30,601 bases of DNA from a bacterium (GCA_030655095.1 JAURWF010000057.1:1-30601); one strand, 5' to 3'. Counted from the first letter of the stretch, positions 8,087 to 16,561 are shown. Program-made: numbers and translations. Notes: generated by a model not told the origin, from the sequence alone.

Positions 8087-8210
8087 TCGTTAGTAGATTA
8101 TAGTGTTATTTAATTTTTATGATATAATAAGATAGTTTAAAGTTATTAATAGATTTTACAGATTTTTTTGATTTTAGATTGGTAAATTACTTTAGATTAG
8201 TAGACCAGAG

Positions 8211-8280
8211 ATTGCGAAGCCTGTCCTGAGCAAAGCGAAGGATCTGTGTTTGCCTGGTTACAGGCTCCTCGCAATGACAG
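8211..8280. repeat. REP-like palindromic element
   Basis: ATTGCGAAGCCTGT (8211-8224) is the inverted partner of ACAGGCTCCTCGCAAT near 8260-8275, with a small bulge. TGACAG follows, as in the copy at 13878. It lies inside the 345-bp gap 8087-8431, which otherwise holds a lone TATAAT (8123-8128), a 9-bp array and no gene. Confidence 0.65.
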
Positions 8281-8286
8281 TGTTTT

Positions 8287-8412
8287 TTGACTTTATGGAC
8301 TTTATGGACTTTACAGACTTTATGGACTTTAAGGACTTTACAGACTTTTGACTTTATAGACTTTATGGACTTTATGGACTTTATGGACTTTATGGACTTT
8401 ATGGACTTTTGA
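8287..8412. repeat. 9-bp tandem array (GACTTTATG, reverse orientation)
   Basis: About thirteen units of GACTTTATG and variants (GACTTTACA, GACTTTAAG), interrupted by TTTTGACTTT. This is the reverse complement of the arrays at 3140 and 5700. It ends about 20 bases before the next start codon. Confidence 0.85.
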
Positions 8413-8431
8413 CTAATTATGATTAATCTTT

Positions 8432-10408
8432 ATGTTAAAAAAAATATTTAAAATTAGTTTTATTATTTTATTGTTATTAATAATAACAGTAGGTTTTTCG
8501 CCTAAAAAAAATCAAGCAGCTGATCGTTCTTCTGATGTTATTGGTTTAAGAGTTGTTCCTAATCTAAATAATTGGTCAGCTTTGAGATGGTATCGTGAAC
8601 AAAAATTTACTGGTTCACCCCAAACTTTATTAGTTGATGGTTATGATGCTGTTCGTGATGGCAGGACTGTTTATGTTAATGTTGCTAATATTGCTGAGGT
8701 TAATGGGATTGATAAACTTTTTACTAATATTAATATTATTTCATATAATCAGGAGGCAGAGGGCGCTACATTAGATATTTTTGGACAAATTATTAAACAT
8801 TGGAAATTTAATACTAATATTACAGATGAAAAAAAGAAATTAGAAATTATTAAAGATGTTACTAGGTTGGCATATTTAGCTGATATTAAAAAGGCTTTAG
8901 AAAACTATAGGAGTAAAAATGGTTTTTATCCTAAACTTTCTGCCGGTAGCTATTTAGCTAATAAAACTATTTCAACTTGGCCTAGTTGGCAAGGGACATT
9001 GGGCAAAGAATTAGGAATGACTCTTCCGATTGATCCTGTTAATAAATTAGGAGGATGTGTTAGATTCAATGAAAAAACTTGTTGGAATGATCAAAATGGA
9101 AAATTTGCAACTGTTTTTCCTGAATTACCATTGCTAAGTCAAGTTTTTTATTATAGTGCATCTTCTACTGGCGCTAGATATGGTTTGTGTGCAGTAATGA
9201 CATCTAGTTATATTGGCTATCCTCTTGACGCCAGAGCTTGCAAGGGATCAAATTTTGAAAATCATTCACCAGTAATTAATTTTTTAGGGTGTAATGAAAA
9301 TACCAGAATAAATAATTTTTATAGTTGTCAGGTAAAAGCTTCTGATCCAGATGGTGGTGCTATTACTTTTGATAATCTGATAAGTCAACCAGTAGATTTT
9401 TCTCTTAGTAGCACAGGGCTTATTTCAGGGACGCCTACTACTGAAGGACCTTATACTTTAGAAGTAACTATTAAAGATAATTTTGGACTTCCTGCTGAAG
9501 GCACTTATAATTTAAATGTTTATACTTATTGTGGCGATGGTAGAAAACAAAGCCCAAATGGCGATACGCCAGTGGTTAATGAAATATGTGATGGCACAGG
9601 TGTTAGTAATGGAACACCAACTAATGCTACTTGCGCAAGCAATTGTGCTTCTTGGCAATGCAATAATCAAACCAGTCGAAGCGGTTTTCATAAAGATGGA
9701 AATACGTGCGCGCCTAATACTCGAAGTTGTTTTGTTGCTAATGCATCTAGTACTCAACAATTTTGGGACAGAACTTTAAATAGTGGGAGTGGCGATTGGA
9801 AAACAGAATGTCAAGTTGTTAGTTGTAGTGATGAAAACTTAAATACAGGTTATCATGAAGGTAGTAATAATGATTGTATTAGCAATACTGAATATGGGCA
9901 GAATAGAATACCTAACGTATCTAGCTATGTGCGATATTGGGATAAGGCACTTGGGGATTGGGGAGGGCTTATTATTGTAAGTTGTAATACTGGGTATGTT
10001 TTAAATAGCAACGCTTGCATACCTCCTCCTATAGTAAATAGGATAGTGTTAACTTGGACGTCTACTCAGGATTTAGATCCTTATTTAATTGTTAGCACTA
10101 CCGGAACTACTACTGTATATTATAATAATAAGAAGCCAAATGGAGCTGGAGCTGAGTTAAATTGTGGAAATAGTTCAAACTGTAGTCAAACAAATAGTGT
10201 AGTTCCAGAGATTATAACAATTTCTGCTTTAGTAAGGGGAGCTAATTATATATATCGTGTAAATAATTGTAATAGCTTGATAATGAATGCAACTGTAAAA
10301 GTATTAAATGCAAATGGAGATATAACGAATGAATATTTTTCAGGCACTTTAACAGACGATTGGAATGTTTTTCGCATGAATGATAGGGGAGCTATTACTA
10401 ATTTTTAA
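8432..10408 (+). CDS. Large secreted mosaic protein (pilin-like, Ig-like, Cys-rich and DUF2135-like parts)
   Basis: A 658-residue protein with a signal peptide (residues 1-30, ending NQAAD). Residues about 150-270 contain ADIKKALENYRSKNGFYPKL, as in type II/IV pseudopilin globular domains. Residues about 285-365 resemble a He_PIG Ig-like domain (KASDPDGGAITF, GLISGTPTTEGPYTL). Residues about 366-530 are Cys-rich, with YCGDGRKQ and EICDG recalling DUF4215-type repeats. The C-terminal 120 residues (VLTWTSTQDLDPYLIV, VYYNNKKPNGAGAEL) resemble DUF2135. Such mosaics are typical surface proteins of CPR bacteria; binding or attachment is likely, but the ligand is unknown. A small membrane protein gene follows after 17 bases. 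There is no SD. Confidence 0.7.
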   Translation: MLKKIFKISFIILLLLIITVGFSPKKNQAADRSSDVIGLRVVPNLNNWSALRWYREQKFTGSPQTLLVDGYDAVRDGRTVYVNVANIAEVNGIDKLFTNINIISYNQEAEGATLDIFGQIIKHWKFNTNITDEKKKLEIIKDVTRLAYLADIKKALENYRSKNGFYPKLSAGSYLANKTISTWPSWQGTLGKELGMTLPIDPVNKLGGCVRFNEKTCWNDQNGKFATVFPELPLLSQVFYYSASSTGARYGLCAVMTSSYIGYPLDARACKGSNFENHSPVINFLGCNENTRINNFYSCQVKASDPDGGAITFDNLISQPVDFSLSSTGLISGTPTTEGPYTLEVTIKDNFGLPAEGTYNLNVYTYCGDGRKQSPNGDTPVVNEICDGTGVSNGTPTNATCASNCASWQCNNQTSRSGFHKDGNTCAPNTRSCFVANASSTQQFWDRTLNSGSGDWKTECQVVSCSDENLNTGYHEGSNNDCISNTEYGQNRIPNVSSYVRYWDKALGDWGGLIIVSCNTGYVLNSNACIPPPIVNRIVLTWTSTQDLDPYLIVSTTGTTTVYYNNKKPNGAGAELNCGNSSNCSQTNSVVPEIITISALVRGANYIYRVNNCNSLIMNATVKVLNANGDITNEYFSGTLTDDWNVFRMNDRGAITNF

Positions 10409-10425
10409 ATTTTATAAATTAATAT

Positions 10426-10839
10426 ATGACTAAGTTAAAAAATATTTTAAAATATTTATTAATAATTTTGTTGTTAATGGTTTTAATTTATTTAAGTTTT
10501 GTATTTTTATTTAATAAAAAAAATAAAAATCTAAATATAAATAAAGTTAATGATAATAATGTAATATTTCAGCAAGATCAAAATGCAGTAAAAAATATTA
10601 ATATAGAACAAAATGCAACAAGCACAATAAAACAAAGCACAACAAGTGCGCCCATTTTATTAAATGACGAAGAAAAGAAAAAATATGGCGTTATTACAGA
10701 TAAGCCTGTTTACCTTGAAATGATTGAAGGAAATAAAGATTTTCCTGGTCCTTTGCCAAGATTAATTCTTCCTCCAGAATTACTTGCTAGCTCGTCACAA
10801 AAGATTGATATTAATGCTGATAAAAAAAGAGAAAAATAA
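10426..10839 (+). CDS. Small single-pass membrane protein, function unknown
   Basis: A 137-residue protein with one membrane helix (about residues 8-30), a Lys/Asn-rich low-complexity stretch (about 32-75) and a Pro-rich tail (DFPGPLPRLILPPELL). I do not recognise a domain. It starts 17 bases after the large secreted protein and ends 10 bases before the nucleotidyltransferase gene, so it is probably part of one operon and may assist the surface protein. No SD. Confidence 0.6.
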   Translation: MTKLKNILKYLLIILLLMVLIYLSFVFLFNKKNKNLNINKVNDNNVIFQQDQNAVKNINIEQNATSTIKQSTTSAPILLNDEEKKKYGVITDKPVYLEMIEGNKDFPGPLPRLILPPELLASSSQKIDINADKKREK

Positions 10840-10849
10840 TTTTTAAACT

Positions 10850-11290
10850 ATGCAAAAAAAAACTATTGTTGCTGTAAGTGGCTATTTTAACCCTTTGCAT
10901 GTTGGTCATTTGGAAATGATAGAAAAAGCTAAAGAATTGGGGGATTATTTAGTTGTAATAGTTAATAATGATTATCAGGTTAGACTAAAAGGTAGTGTGC
11001 CTTTTATGAGCCAAAAGGATAGAATAAAGATAGTATCAGCACTTAAATATGTTGATGAAGTTTTTCTTTCAATTGATAAAGATAAATCTGTTTGTGAATC
11101 TTTAGCAAAAGTTAAGCCGCATATTTTCGCACAGGGTGGAGATAGACACGAGGGTAATATTCCAGAGGCCGAAGTTTGCTATCGTCTTAATATTAAAATG
11201 GTTGATAGTTTGGGCGGAAAAATCAGGTCAAGCTCAACTTTAATCGCCGATGCCGCTAAGAAAAAAGTTATTAAAAATAATGATAAATAA
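10850..11290 (+). CDS. Cytidylyltransferase-family nucleotidyltransferase
   Basis: A 146-residue protein of the HxGH nucleotidylyltransferase superfamily. It has GYFNPLHVGH with HVGH at 17-20, AQGGDR (94-99), and KIRSSST (124-130), which matches the family ISST-type C-terminal motif. Size and motifs fit glycerol-3-phosphate cytidylyltransferase (TagD) or the sugar-phosphate adenylyltransferase half of HldE; the substrate is open. The product would be an activated NDP-alcohol or NDP-sugar, in keeping with an envelope role for the region. The 3' end overlaps mltG by 11 bases. Confidence 0.85.
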   Translation: MQKKTIVAVSGYFNPLHVGHLEMIEKAKELGDYLVVIVNNDYQVRLKGSVPFMSQKDRIKIVSALKYVDEVFLSIDKDKSVCESLAKVKPHIFAQGGDRHEGNIPEAEVCYRLNIKMVDSLGGKIRSSSTLIADAAKKKVIKNNDK

Positions 11291-12299
11291 AATAAAAATA
11301 ATAATTATAGCAATAATAATAATTTTAATAATTGGCTTTTTGTTTTGGCAAAATTTAAATTCACCAGTTAATGTTAATGGGAAAGAACAAATATTTATAG
11401 TAAATAAAGGAGAGACTGTTAAACAAATTGCTGATAATTTGCAGAAAGACAATTTAATTAAATCAGTTTTTTATTTTAAATATAATATTTGGAAAGATAA
11501 GCTTAATATTAAAGCTGGAGAATATTTAATTAGTCAAAAATCTAATACTAAGGAAATAATTAAAATATTAACAGCAGGCAACGTTTTGAGCAAAGAAAGA
11601 TCTATAAAAATTATTGAAGGTTGGAATAATAAAGATATTGGTAATTATTTAGAAAAAAATAATATAATTTTAGCTAAAGATTTTATTAATTTAGCGAATA
11701 AACCAATTAGTGAATGGAAATTTAGTTTCGCAAAGTTTAATTTTTTAAGTGACGCGCCAAAGCAAACTGGATTAGAAGGTTATTTATTTCCTGACACGTA
11801 TAAAATATTTAATAACGCCACAGCTGATGAAATTATTTTTAAAATGTTAAGTAATTTTGACAAGAAAATTACTCCAGAAATTAGACAAGAGATTAAACGT
11901 CAAAATAAGACAATTTTTGAAATTATAACCATGGCTTCTGTGATTGAAAAAGAAGTTAGATCAACTGATGATATGAAAATTGTTTCTGGTGTATTTTGGA
12001 ATAGAATTAAAAATAGTGAAGCGCTTAATTCTTGCGCTACATTGGCTTATATTTTAGGCATTAATAAACCGCAATATAGTACAGAAGACACGAAAGTTGA
12101 TTCATTATATAACACATATAAATATAGAGGACTGCCTCCTGGGCCAATAACTAATCCTGGACTTAACGCAATTAAAGCATCAGTTTATCCAGCAGACACT
12201 CAGTATAATTATTTTTTAAGTGATCCTGCAACAGGTAAAACAATTTATAGTAAGACGTTAGATGAGCATAATAGAAATAAGTATAAGTATTTGAAATAA
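11280..12299 (+). CDS. mltG: Endolytic murein transglycosylase MltG
   Basis: A 339-residue membrane-anchored enzyme that cuts nascent peptidoglycan strands. It has one N-terminal membrane helix (about residues 4-22), a LysM-like segment (VNKGETVKQIADNL), and the YceG/MltG catalytic domain with LEGYLFPDTY (165-174), MASVIEKE carrying candidate catalytic Glu223, and GLPPGPITNPG near the end. I prefer ATG 11280 to ATG 11250: it overlaps the upstream gene by only 11 bases and begins just before the membrane helix. The segment EALNSCATLAYILG is less canonical than the usual LQSDPTV-type sequence. Confidence 0.9.
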   Translation: MINKIKIIIIAIIIILIIGFLFWQNLNSPVNVNGKEQIFIVNKGETVKQIADNLQKDNLIKSVFYFKYNIWKDKLNIKAGEYLISQKSNTKEIIKILTAGNVLSKERSIKIIEGWNNKDIGNYLEKNNIILAKDFINLANKPISEWKFSFAKFNFLSDAPKQTGLEGYLFPDTYKIFNNATADEIIFKMLSNFDKKITPEIRQEIKRQNKTIFEIITMASVIEKEVRSTDDMKIVSGVFWNRIKNSEALNSCATLAYILGINKPQYSTEDTKVDSLYNTYKYRGLPPGPITNPGLNAIKASVYPADTQYNYFLSDPATGKTIYSKTLDEHNRNKYKYLK

Positions 12300-12329
12300 T
12301 AGTTTTTATATTTTGGCTCTATTTTTTTA

Positions 12330-12360
12330 TTGACATAATGTATAGATGTGATAATATAAT
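12330..12360 (+). promoter_or_regulatory. Sigma70-type promoter for the coiled-coil gene
   Basis: TTGACA at 12330-12335 and TATAAT at 12355-12360 (spacer 19), with an overlapping TAATAT giving a 17-base spacer. The predicted transcript starts about 10 bases before ATG 12377. The upstream in-frame ATG at 12338 falls inside this promoter, which argues against it as a start. Confidence 0.6.
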
Positions 12361-12376
12361 TTTATTAAAGATTTTT

Positions 12377-12697
12377 ATGTTGAAAAATGATTTACAAAAA
12401 CCACTAACTTTAGAAGACTTGGGTAAATTTACCGAAGAGGTTTTATTGCCGGCGATAGAAGAAATGATTGACCGAAGATTAGAAGTAAAACTTGAAGAAA
12501 AATTTGAAGAAAAGTTAAGCCCAATTTGGCAAGAACTTCGTTCAATCGGGCAGAGATTAGATAGGTTAGAAGAAAAAGTTAATAGGATGGATAAGGCATC
12601 GTCAGAAGATCTTTTTGCGATTAATACTGAAGTGGAAAAACTTAAGAAAAGAGTTGCAAAAATAGAAAGTCATGCACATGTCTTGCAATCTAATTAA
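12377..12697 (+). CDS. Small coiled-coil protein, function unknown
   Basis: A 106-residue, highly charged, soluble protein. Residues 1-35 (LTLEDLGKFTEEVLLPAIEE) form a helical head and residues about 36-100 a heptad-like coiled coil (LRSIGQRLDRLEEKVNRM). Similar short proteins are frequent in CPR genomes without known function; some neighbour toxin or DNA-related genes, but nothing of that kind is seen here. The start at 12377 was chosen because an ATG 39 bases upstream lies within the promoter. The gene has its own promoter and precedes the L10 leader. Confidence 0.65.
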   Translation: MLKNDLQKPLTLEDLGKFTEEVLLPAIEEMIDRRLEVKLEEKFEEKLSPIWQELRSIGQRLDRLEEKVNRMDKASSEDLFAINTEVEKLKKRVAKIESHAHVLQSN

Positions 12698-12715
12698 ATA
12701 TAGTTTAATATAGAA

Positions 12716-12830
12716 TATAGTCGCAGATAGCAGGAGCGTTTAAAAGGCGCTTAAAAATCCTGCCGAGACAAAAGCTAATTTTAGCTATTTTGTTGTCTGC
12801 GTAGTAAACGCAGATTTTTTATTTTTACAG
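12716..12830 (+). ncRNA. Ribosomal protein L10 leader with attenuator
   Basis: The 5' UTR of rplJ contains GCAGGAGC, AAAAGGCGCTT and AATCCTGCCGAGAC, the conserved kink-turn and bulged stem of the L10 leader that binds L10-(L12)n. After it, TCTGCG (12796-12801) can pair with CGCAGA (12809-12814), followed by a T run (12815-12820), forming a terminator. The same TCTGCG can pair instead with CGCAGA at 12722-12727, closing the leader. The two folds exclude each other, which suggests feedback by transcription attenuation. Confidence 0.85.
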
Positions 12831-12876
12831 ATTGTTGAGTATAACAAATTAAATTATAAAATTATTTATTAAATTT

Positions 12877-13401
12877 ATGCCAAAGACAAAAGAGCAAAAA
12901 AGAACGGTTTTAAAAGAATTGACTGAAAAAATTGCTAAAGCAAAGTCAATTGTTTTTACTAAGTTTAATGGATTAGAGGTTAAAGATAATGAAGAATTGC
13001 GTACAAAATTAAGAGCTGAAAATAGTGAATACTATGTTGCTAAAAAAACATTATTAAATATAGCTTTTAAGGATTCTTTAATAAAAAATTTGAATATTAA
13101 GGATTTGCCTGGTCAGATAGCAGCTATTTTTGGTTACGAAGACGAGGTTGCTCCTGCAAAAATTGTTGATAAGTTTAGAAAAGATAAAGAGGATAAGATT
13201 GAGTTTATCGGAGGAATTTTAGAAAATAAGTTTATTAACGCAGTTCAAGTAAGCGAATTAGCTAAATTGCCAACTAAGACTGAACTTTATGCTAAGATAG
13301 TTGGATCGATTAATGCTCCAATCTCTGGTTTAGTTAATGTTTTTGCTGGAAATTTGAAGAATTTAGTTTATGTATTAAAGGCGATTGGTGATAAAAAATA
13401 A
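12877..13401 (+). CDS. rplJ: 50S ribosomal protein L10
   Basis: A 174-residue ribosomal stalk base protein (usual bacterial length about 165). The N-terminal part MPKTKEQKRTVLKELTEK and VAKKTLLNIAF match the rRNA-binding domain; the C-terminal helix that carries L7/L12 dimers is LVYVLKAIGDKK. It lies downstream of an L10 leader and 40 bases before rplL, the usual gene pair. The absence of an SD is shared with the other housekeeping genes here. Confidence 0.95.
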   Translation: MPKTKEQKRTVLKELTEKIAKAKSIVFTKFNGLEVKDNEELRTKLRAENSEYYVAKKTLLNIAFKDSLIKNLNIKDLPGQIAAIFGYEDEVAPAKIVDKFRKDKEDKIEFIGGILENKFINAVQVSELAKLPTKTELYAKIVGSINAPISGLVNVFAGNLKNLVYVLKAIGDKK

Positions 13402-13441
13402 AAATAATAATAATTAATTAATTAATCATAAGAAAAAATTT

Positions 13442-13873
13442 ATGACAGACGAAATTAAAGATGGAACTACTGTTGAAGAAAAAGAAGCAGTAGTTCCAGA
13501 AAAGTTTAAAGTTTTAATTGAGACAATTGAAAAAATGTCAGTTTTGGATCTAGCAGAACTGGTAAAAATTTTAGAGAAGAAGTTTGGCGTTTCAGCATCT
13601 GCTCCAACTATGATGATGGCATCTGGCGCTGGTGGTGCAGAAGCTGCTCCAGTTGAAGAAAAAACAAGTTTTGATGTTGAGCTTACTGAAATTGGTAGCA
13701 ATAAAATTGCTGTTATTAAAGCTGTTCGTGAATTTACAGAGATTGGTTTGAAAGATGCCAAAGATTTAGTTGACAGCGCTCCTAAAATTGTTAAAGAAGG
13801 AGTGAAAAAAGAGGAAGCAGAAGCAATTAAAAAGAAATTAGAGGAAGCAGGAGCAAAAGCAACATTAAAATAA
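13442..13873 (+). CDS. rplL: 50S ribosomal protein L7/L12
   Basis: A 143-residue stalk protein that recruits translation factors. The N-terminal dimerisation helix region is MSVLDLAELVKILEKKFGV, then an Ala/Gly hinge, and the factor-binding C-terminal domain KIAVIKAVREFTEIGLKDAKDLV. It carries roughly 20 extra N-terminal residues (MTDEIKDGTTVEEKEA) compared with the usual 120-residue protein. Co-transcribed with rplJ. Downstream lie REP-like hairpins and a perfect bidirectional terminator. Confidence 0.96.
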   Translation: MTDEIKDGTTVEEKEAVVPEKFKVLIETIEKMSVLDLAELVKILEKKFGVSASAPTMMMASGAGGAEAAPVEEKTSFDVELTEIGSNKIAVIKAVREFTEIGLKDAKDLVDSAPKIVKEGVKKEEAEAIKKKLEEAGAKATLK

Positions 13874-13877
13874 AATA

Positions 13878-13910
13878 GGAATGGATTGCGGATCAAGTCC
13901 GCAATGACAG
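13878..13910. repeat. REP-like palindrome
   Basis: ATTGCGG (13885-13891) and CCGCAAT (13899-13905) flank ATCAAGT, followed by GACAG. Closely related copies are at 19595-19625 and 20282-20312. Confidence 0.75.
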
Positions 13911-13912
13911 GG

Positions 13913-14002
13913 GAACGGGCGGGGGCAAGCCCCGCCCCTACGGTGAAATTTTCGGAATTTGTAAAATAATTTTCGGTAGGGGCACCCCTTGCGGGTGCCC
14001 AA
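13913..14002. repeat. GC-rich double-hairpin repeat element
   Basis: Two GC-rich 8-bp hairpins (13917-13937, loop GCAAG; 13980-14000, loop CTTGC) are held in an inverted arrangement by CCCCTAC (13935-13941) and GTAGGGG (13976-13982). The composition is very unlike the AT-rich surroundings. It looks like a small non-coding mobile palindromic element. Confidence 0.7.
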
Positions 14003-14036
14003 TTCTTAACAGGATGGGTCAAGTCCGAAATAATAG

Positions 14037-14086
14037 AATAAATAAAATAGCAGTCGTATTAAAATGCGACTGCTATTTTATTTATT
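14037..14086. terminator. Perfect 20-bp bidirectional terminator
   Basis: Bases 14037-14056 are the exact reverse complement of 14067-14086, with AGCAGTCG/CGACTGCT at the tip and A/T-rich tracts at the base on both sides. It sits between the convergent rplL and the gene at 14102-16393. Confidence 0.9.
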
Positions 14087-14101
14087 GTATGTTTTTATTA
14101 T

Positions 14102-16393
14102 TTACTGAAGATCTATTGAATAAATTGAAGTACTATTTAAGAAGTAGATTTTTTTTGTTTTTTCATCAACCAAGAAATCTTTTAAGTTATTAAATTTATC
14201 GCTAGTATATTGGTTAATAAATTTTCCTAATTTATTAAAGGCTATTAGTCGTTTATTGGCTGTGTCTAAAATATAGATATATTCTTTTTCCAAAGATACT
14301 ATAACTTTGTTAGCCTGAGTAAGCGCTGGTTCAATTGTTTCTAAAGCAAAATCTTCTTTTTTCCCTTTTGTAAATTTTAACAATTCGCCATTGTTTTTTA
14401 AAATATAAACGCTGCCATCAATGTCAATACTTATTGCTCCAGTTAAATTTATATCATTATTTAGCCAGTTAGTTTGATTTGTAAATTTATTATCAGCTTT
14501 ATTAAAACGAATAACTTGGTTATCTTTTGGATTTAAGCAGTACAGTTTGTTATTAAAAATTTTAATATCTGTAAATTGTTGAGAATCGCCATTATATTCA
14601 ATAGCTAGACTGGATAATGATTCGGTTTTTCTATTAAGTTTAATAATGCTTTTTGAGTTTAGATAATAAACATTGTTATTATTATCAGTGGACGGATAGC
14701 TGAGTTGGTCGATTGTTTGGCTAGCGCTTATAATAGTTGTGGCTAGATTTCCGGCTAATTCTAGACTGTAGATTATTTTTTGTTCAACGTCAGCTGTATA
14801 AATTTTTTCTTTAGCTAAAATAATATTAATTGGCTTGGCGTTGTTATTGAGATTTGCAAAGTTAGTTAGTTCAGTCGGCGCGTCTACTCTAATAATTTTG
14901 TTAATTTTTTCTGTTTGTACTATATTTTTTTGGATGATTTTATCATATTGTTCTTTTTGTCCCGCTGTATTTTGGTGAAGATTTGCCATTAATTCTTTTA
15001 TTTCGGCTAAAATTGTTTTAGCGCCTTTCTCATTGTCATAAAGCAAGCTAGCGTCAACTTGGTTTTGTTTTTGTTCAATTGATTTCATTAAAATGATGTA
15101 ATCTGTAAAATTAGCTTTTTGGTGATTTTTAAAGTTTAACCAAGTTGAATTAACAATAAATAGTAATAAACAGGAAGTAAAAATTAATAGAAAAATTTTG
15201 CCTTTTTTATTTAAATTTTTAAACCAAATAATAGGAGCATTTATTAATTGTTTAAAGATAATAGGTAATTGTTTGATTTTTTGTTTGCTAGTAATTAAAA
15301 ATCCTTTTATTTTTTCTTTGTCAGTTATTATTTTGTAAATAAAAATAAAAAGATTAATTAAATATAGAAATATATTTTTTATTATGTCAGTAATTTTTTT
15401 AACAGAAAGCCAACTTGGTCTTTTTTTTAGGAATATTTTATCTTTAAGAATAAATAATTTATTGTTTTTTACTATTTTTGGATATTTAGATTTAACTGTA
15501 TCTAGCGTTCTAGTTAAAATAGTTTGCCATTTACTAAAATTTACTAAACCAGATGGCGCTAAAAATTTTTCAGTTTTTTCTTCTACTGTGTTAAAGTTTT
15601 TAATAGAAGTTTGAGCTGTTTGGCGTTCAATTATTGGTTTTTTTGTGTCATAATTTTCTAAACCAAAAGTATTTTTAATAAGAATTACTGAGAATGGAAC
15701 ATATGCGTTAATTTTGGTTAGAGTATTTTTTATTTGTTCCATTGCGCTGTCTGGTGGCAAAATAGTAATAATGTCAATAATTTGTTTGTTTGATAAATAT
15801 TCTGGCAATGTTTCGCTTGTAAAAATAAAATAACCATTACTTGGCACGTCTCCGCTAATAATATTGGAAAAAAGTTTAGTCGTATTAATTTGTTTGTGTC
15901 CTTCAATAGTGCTGGTTTGTCCAGTTATATCAATTAATTTATATTTTGCATCATTAGATTCTGCTTTGTTTTTGTAAATTAATAATGCTTTATTTTTTCC
16001 TAGGTTGGTAAAATATATGGCGTTTTGGTGGATTACGCCAATAGTAATATTTAAAATATGTGGATTAAGTTTTATTTTTTCGGTTTGAAGAAATTCAGCT
16101 AATTTTTTATTAGTTTTAGCCAAAGCTGATTCAAAAATATGTTCAACTTTTAGAGTGCTAATGTGTTCTCTTAAAATAATTTTTTCATTTTGATAGTAAT
16201 TGTGATTAATGGTATTGATTAAAAAATTTATTATTTTTAAATCCTCGGCTTTTCTAGATTCTATTTCAATTAAAACAAATAATTTACCAGCAAGAGCTTC
16301 TTTGCTGGCATCTGGTTGCGCGACAAAAACTTCGCTAGTTGATGTTGTATGTTGATTTGGGGTTAATATTAGTTGGGATATTTTATAATACAT
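14102..16393 (-). CDS. Membrane protein with degenerate PP2C-like domain and beta-propeller
   Basis: A 763-residue protein. Residues about 1-245 resemble a PP2C/SpoIIE phosphatase fold: LNITIGVIHQNAIYFTNLGKNKALLIY (written in parts: strand LNITIGVIHQ, then YFTNLGKNKA) aligns with the family TT..AL/GDSRAYL region. The metal ligands look lost: IEIES (42-46) where DG is expected and GK (132-133) where GD is expected. Membrane segments lie near residues 340-360 and 398-418. After a helical linker, residues about 505-763 form repeated YxL..N.I..F strands like an NHL/beta-propeller. Probable topology: cytosolic pseudo-phosphatase, extracellular propeller. I cannot assign a function. It converges on rplL with a shared terminator. 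No SD. Confidence 0.6.
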   Translation of the reverse strand: MYYKISQLILTPNQHTTSTSEVFVAQPDASKEALAGKLFVLIEIESRKAEDLKIINFLINTINHNYYQNEKIILREHISTLKVEHIFESALAKTNKKLAEFLQTEKIKLNPHILNITIGVIHQNAIYFTNLGKNKALLIYKNKAESNDAKYKLIDITGQTSTIEGHKQINTTKLFSNIISGDVPSNGYFIFTSETLPEYLSNKQIIDIITILPPDSAMEQIKNTLTKINAYVPFSVILIKNTFGLENYDTKKPIIERQTAQTSIKNFNTVEEKTEKFLAPSGLVNFSKWQTILTRTLDTVKSKYPKIVKNNKLFILKDKIFLKKRPSWLSVKKITDIIKNIFLYLINLFIFIYKIITDKEKIKGFLITSKQKIKQLPIIFKQLINAPIIWFKNLNKKGKIFLLIFTSCLLLFIVNSTWLNFKNHQKANFTDYIILMKSIEQKQNQVDASLLYDNEKGAKTILAEIKELMANLHQNTAGQKEQYDKIIQKNIVQTEKINKIIRVDAPTELTNFANLNNNAKPINIILAKEKIYTADVEQKIIYSLELAGNLATTIISASQTIDQLSYPSTDNNNNVYYLNSKSIIKLNRKTESLSSLAIEYNGDSQQFTDIKIFNNKLYCLNPKDNQVIRFNKADNKFTNQTNWLNNDINLTGAISIDIDGSVYILKNNGELLKFTKGKKEDFALETIEPALTQANKVIVSLEKEYIYILDTANKRLIAFNKLGKFINQYTSDKFNNLKDFLVDEKTKKIYFLNSTSIYSIDLQ

Positions 16394-16401
16394 AAGTTAG
16401 T

Positions 16402-16461
16402 TAAAAGTTTATAAAGTCTATAAAGTCTGTAAAGTCCTTAAAGTCTGTAAAGTTGAAAGTC
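16402..16461. repeat. 9-bp tandem array (TCTATAAAG family)
   Basis: Five to six 9-bp units (TTTATAAAG, TCTATAAAG, TCTGTAAAG, TCCTTAAAG), starting about 10 bases upstream of the minus-strand start codon at 16393. Confidence 0.8.
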
Positions 16462-16505
16462 AAAAAAAACTTAAAAAACTATATATTTTTAGTTGGATTT
16501 AATTT

Positions 16506-16532
16506 TTGACTTTAATGTATATTTATTATACT
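16506..16532 (+). promoter_or_regulatory. Possible promoter of the winged-helix gene
   Basis: TTGACT (16506-16511) and TATACT (16527-16532) with a short 15-base spacer. The position, about 100 bases before the next start, leaves room for the repeat hairpin at 16562-16624 in the 5' UTR. Confidence 0.35.
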
Positions 16533-16561
16533 ATAAGATTAAATATAAGTTAAGAGCAATT

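Noticed and set aside
9512..9779. Reading frames on both strands inside the large secreted protein gene
   Set aside because: They lie inside the strongly supported frame 8432-10408 and have no start signals or domains.
12338..12376. Upstream start codon for the coiled-coil protein
   Set aside because: ATG 12338 lies between the -35 and -10 boxes of a good promoter, so it would not be on the transcript.
13426..14022. Minus-strand reading frame of 198 residues opposite rplL
   Set aside because: It is the complement of the well-supported rplL gene and of GC-rich repeat hairpins downstream, whose translation gives repeat-type sequence.
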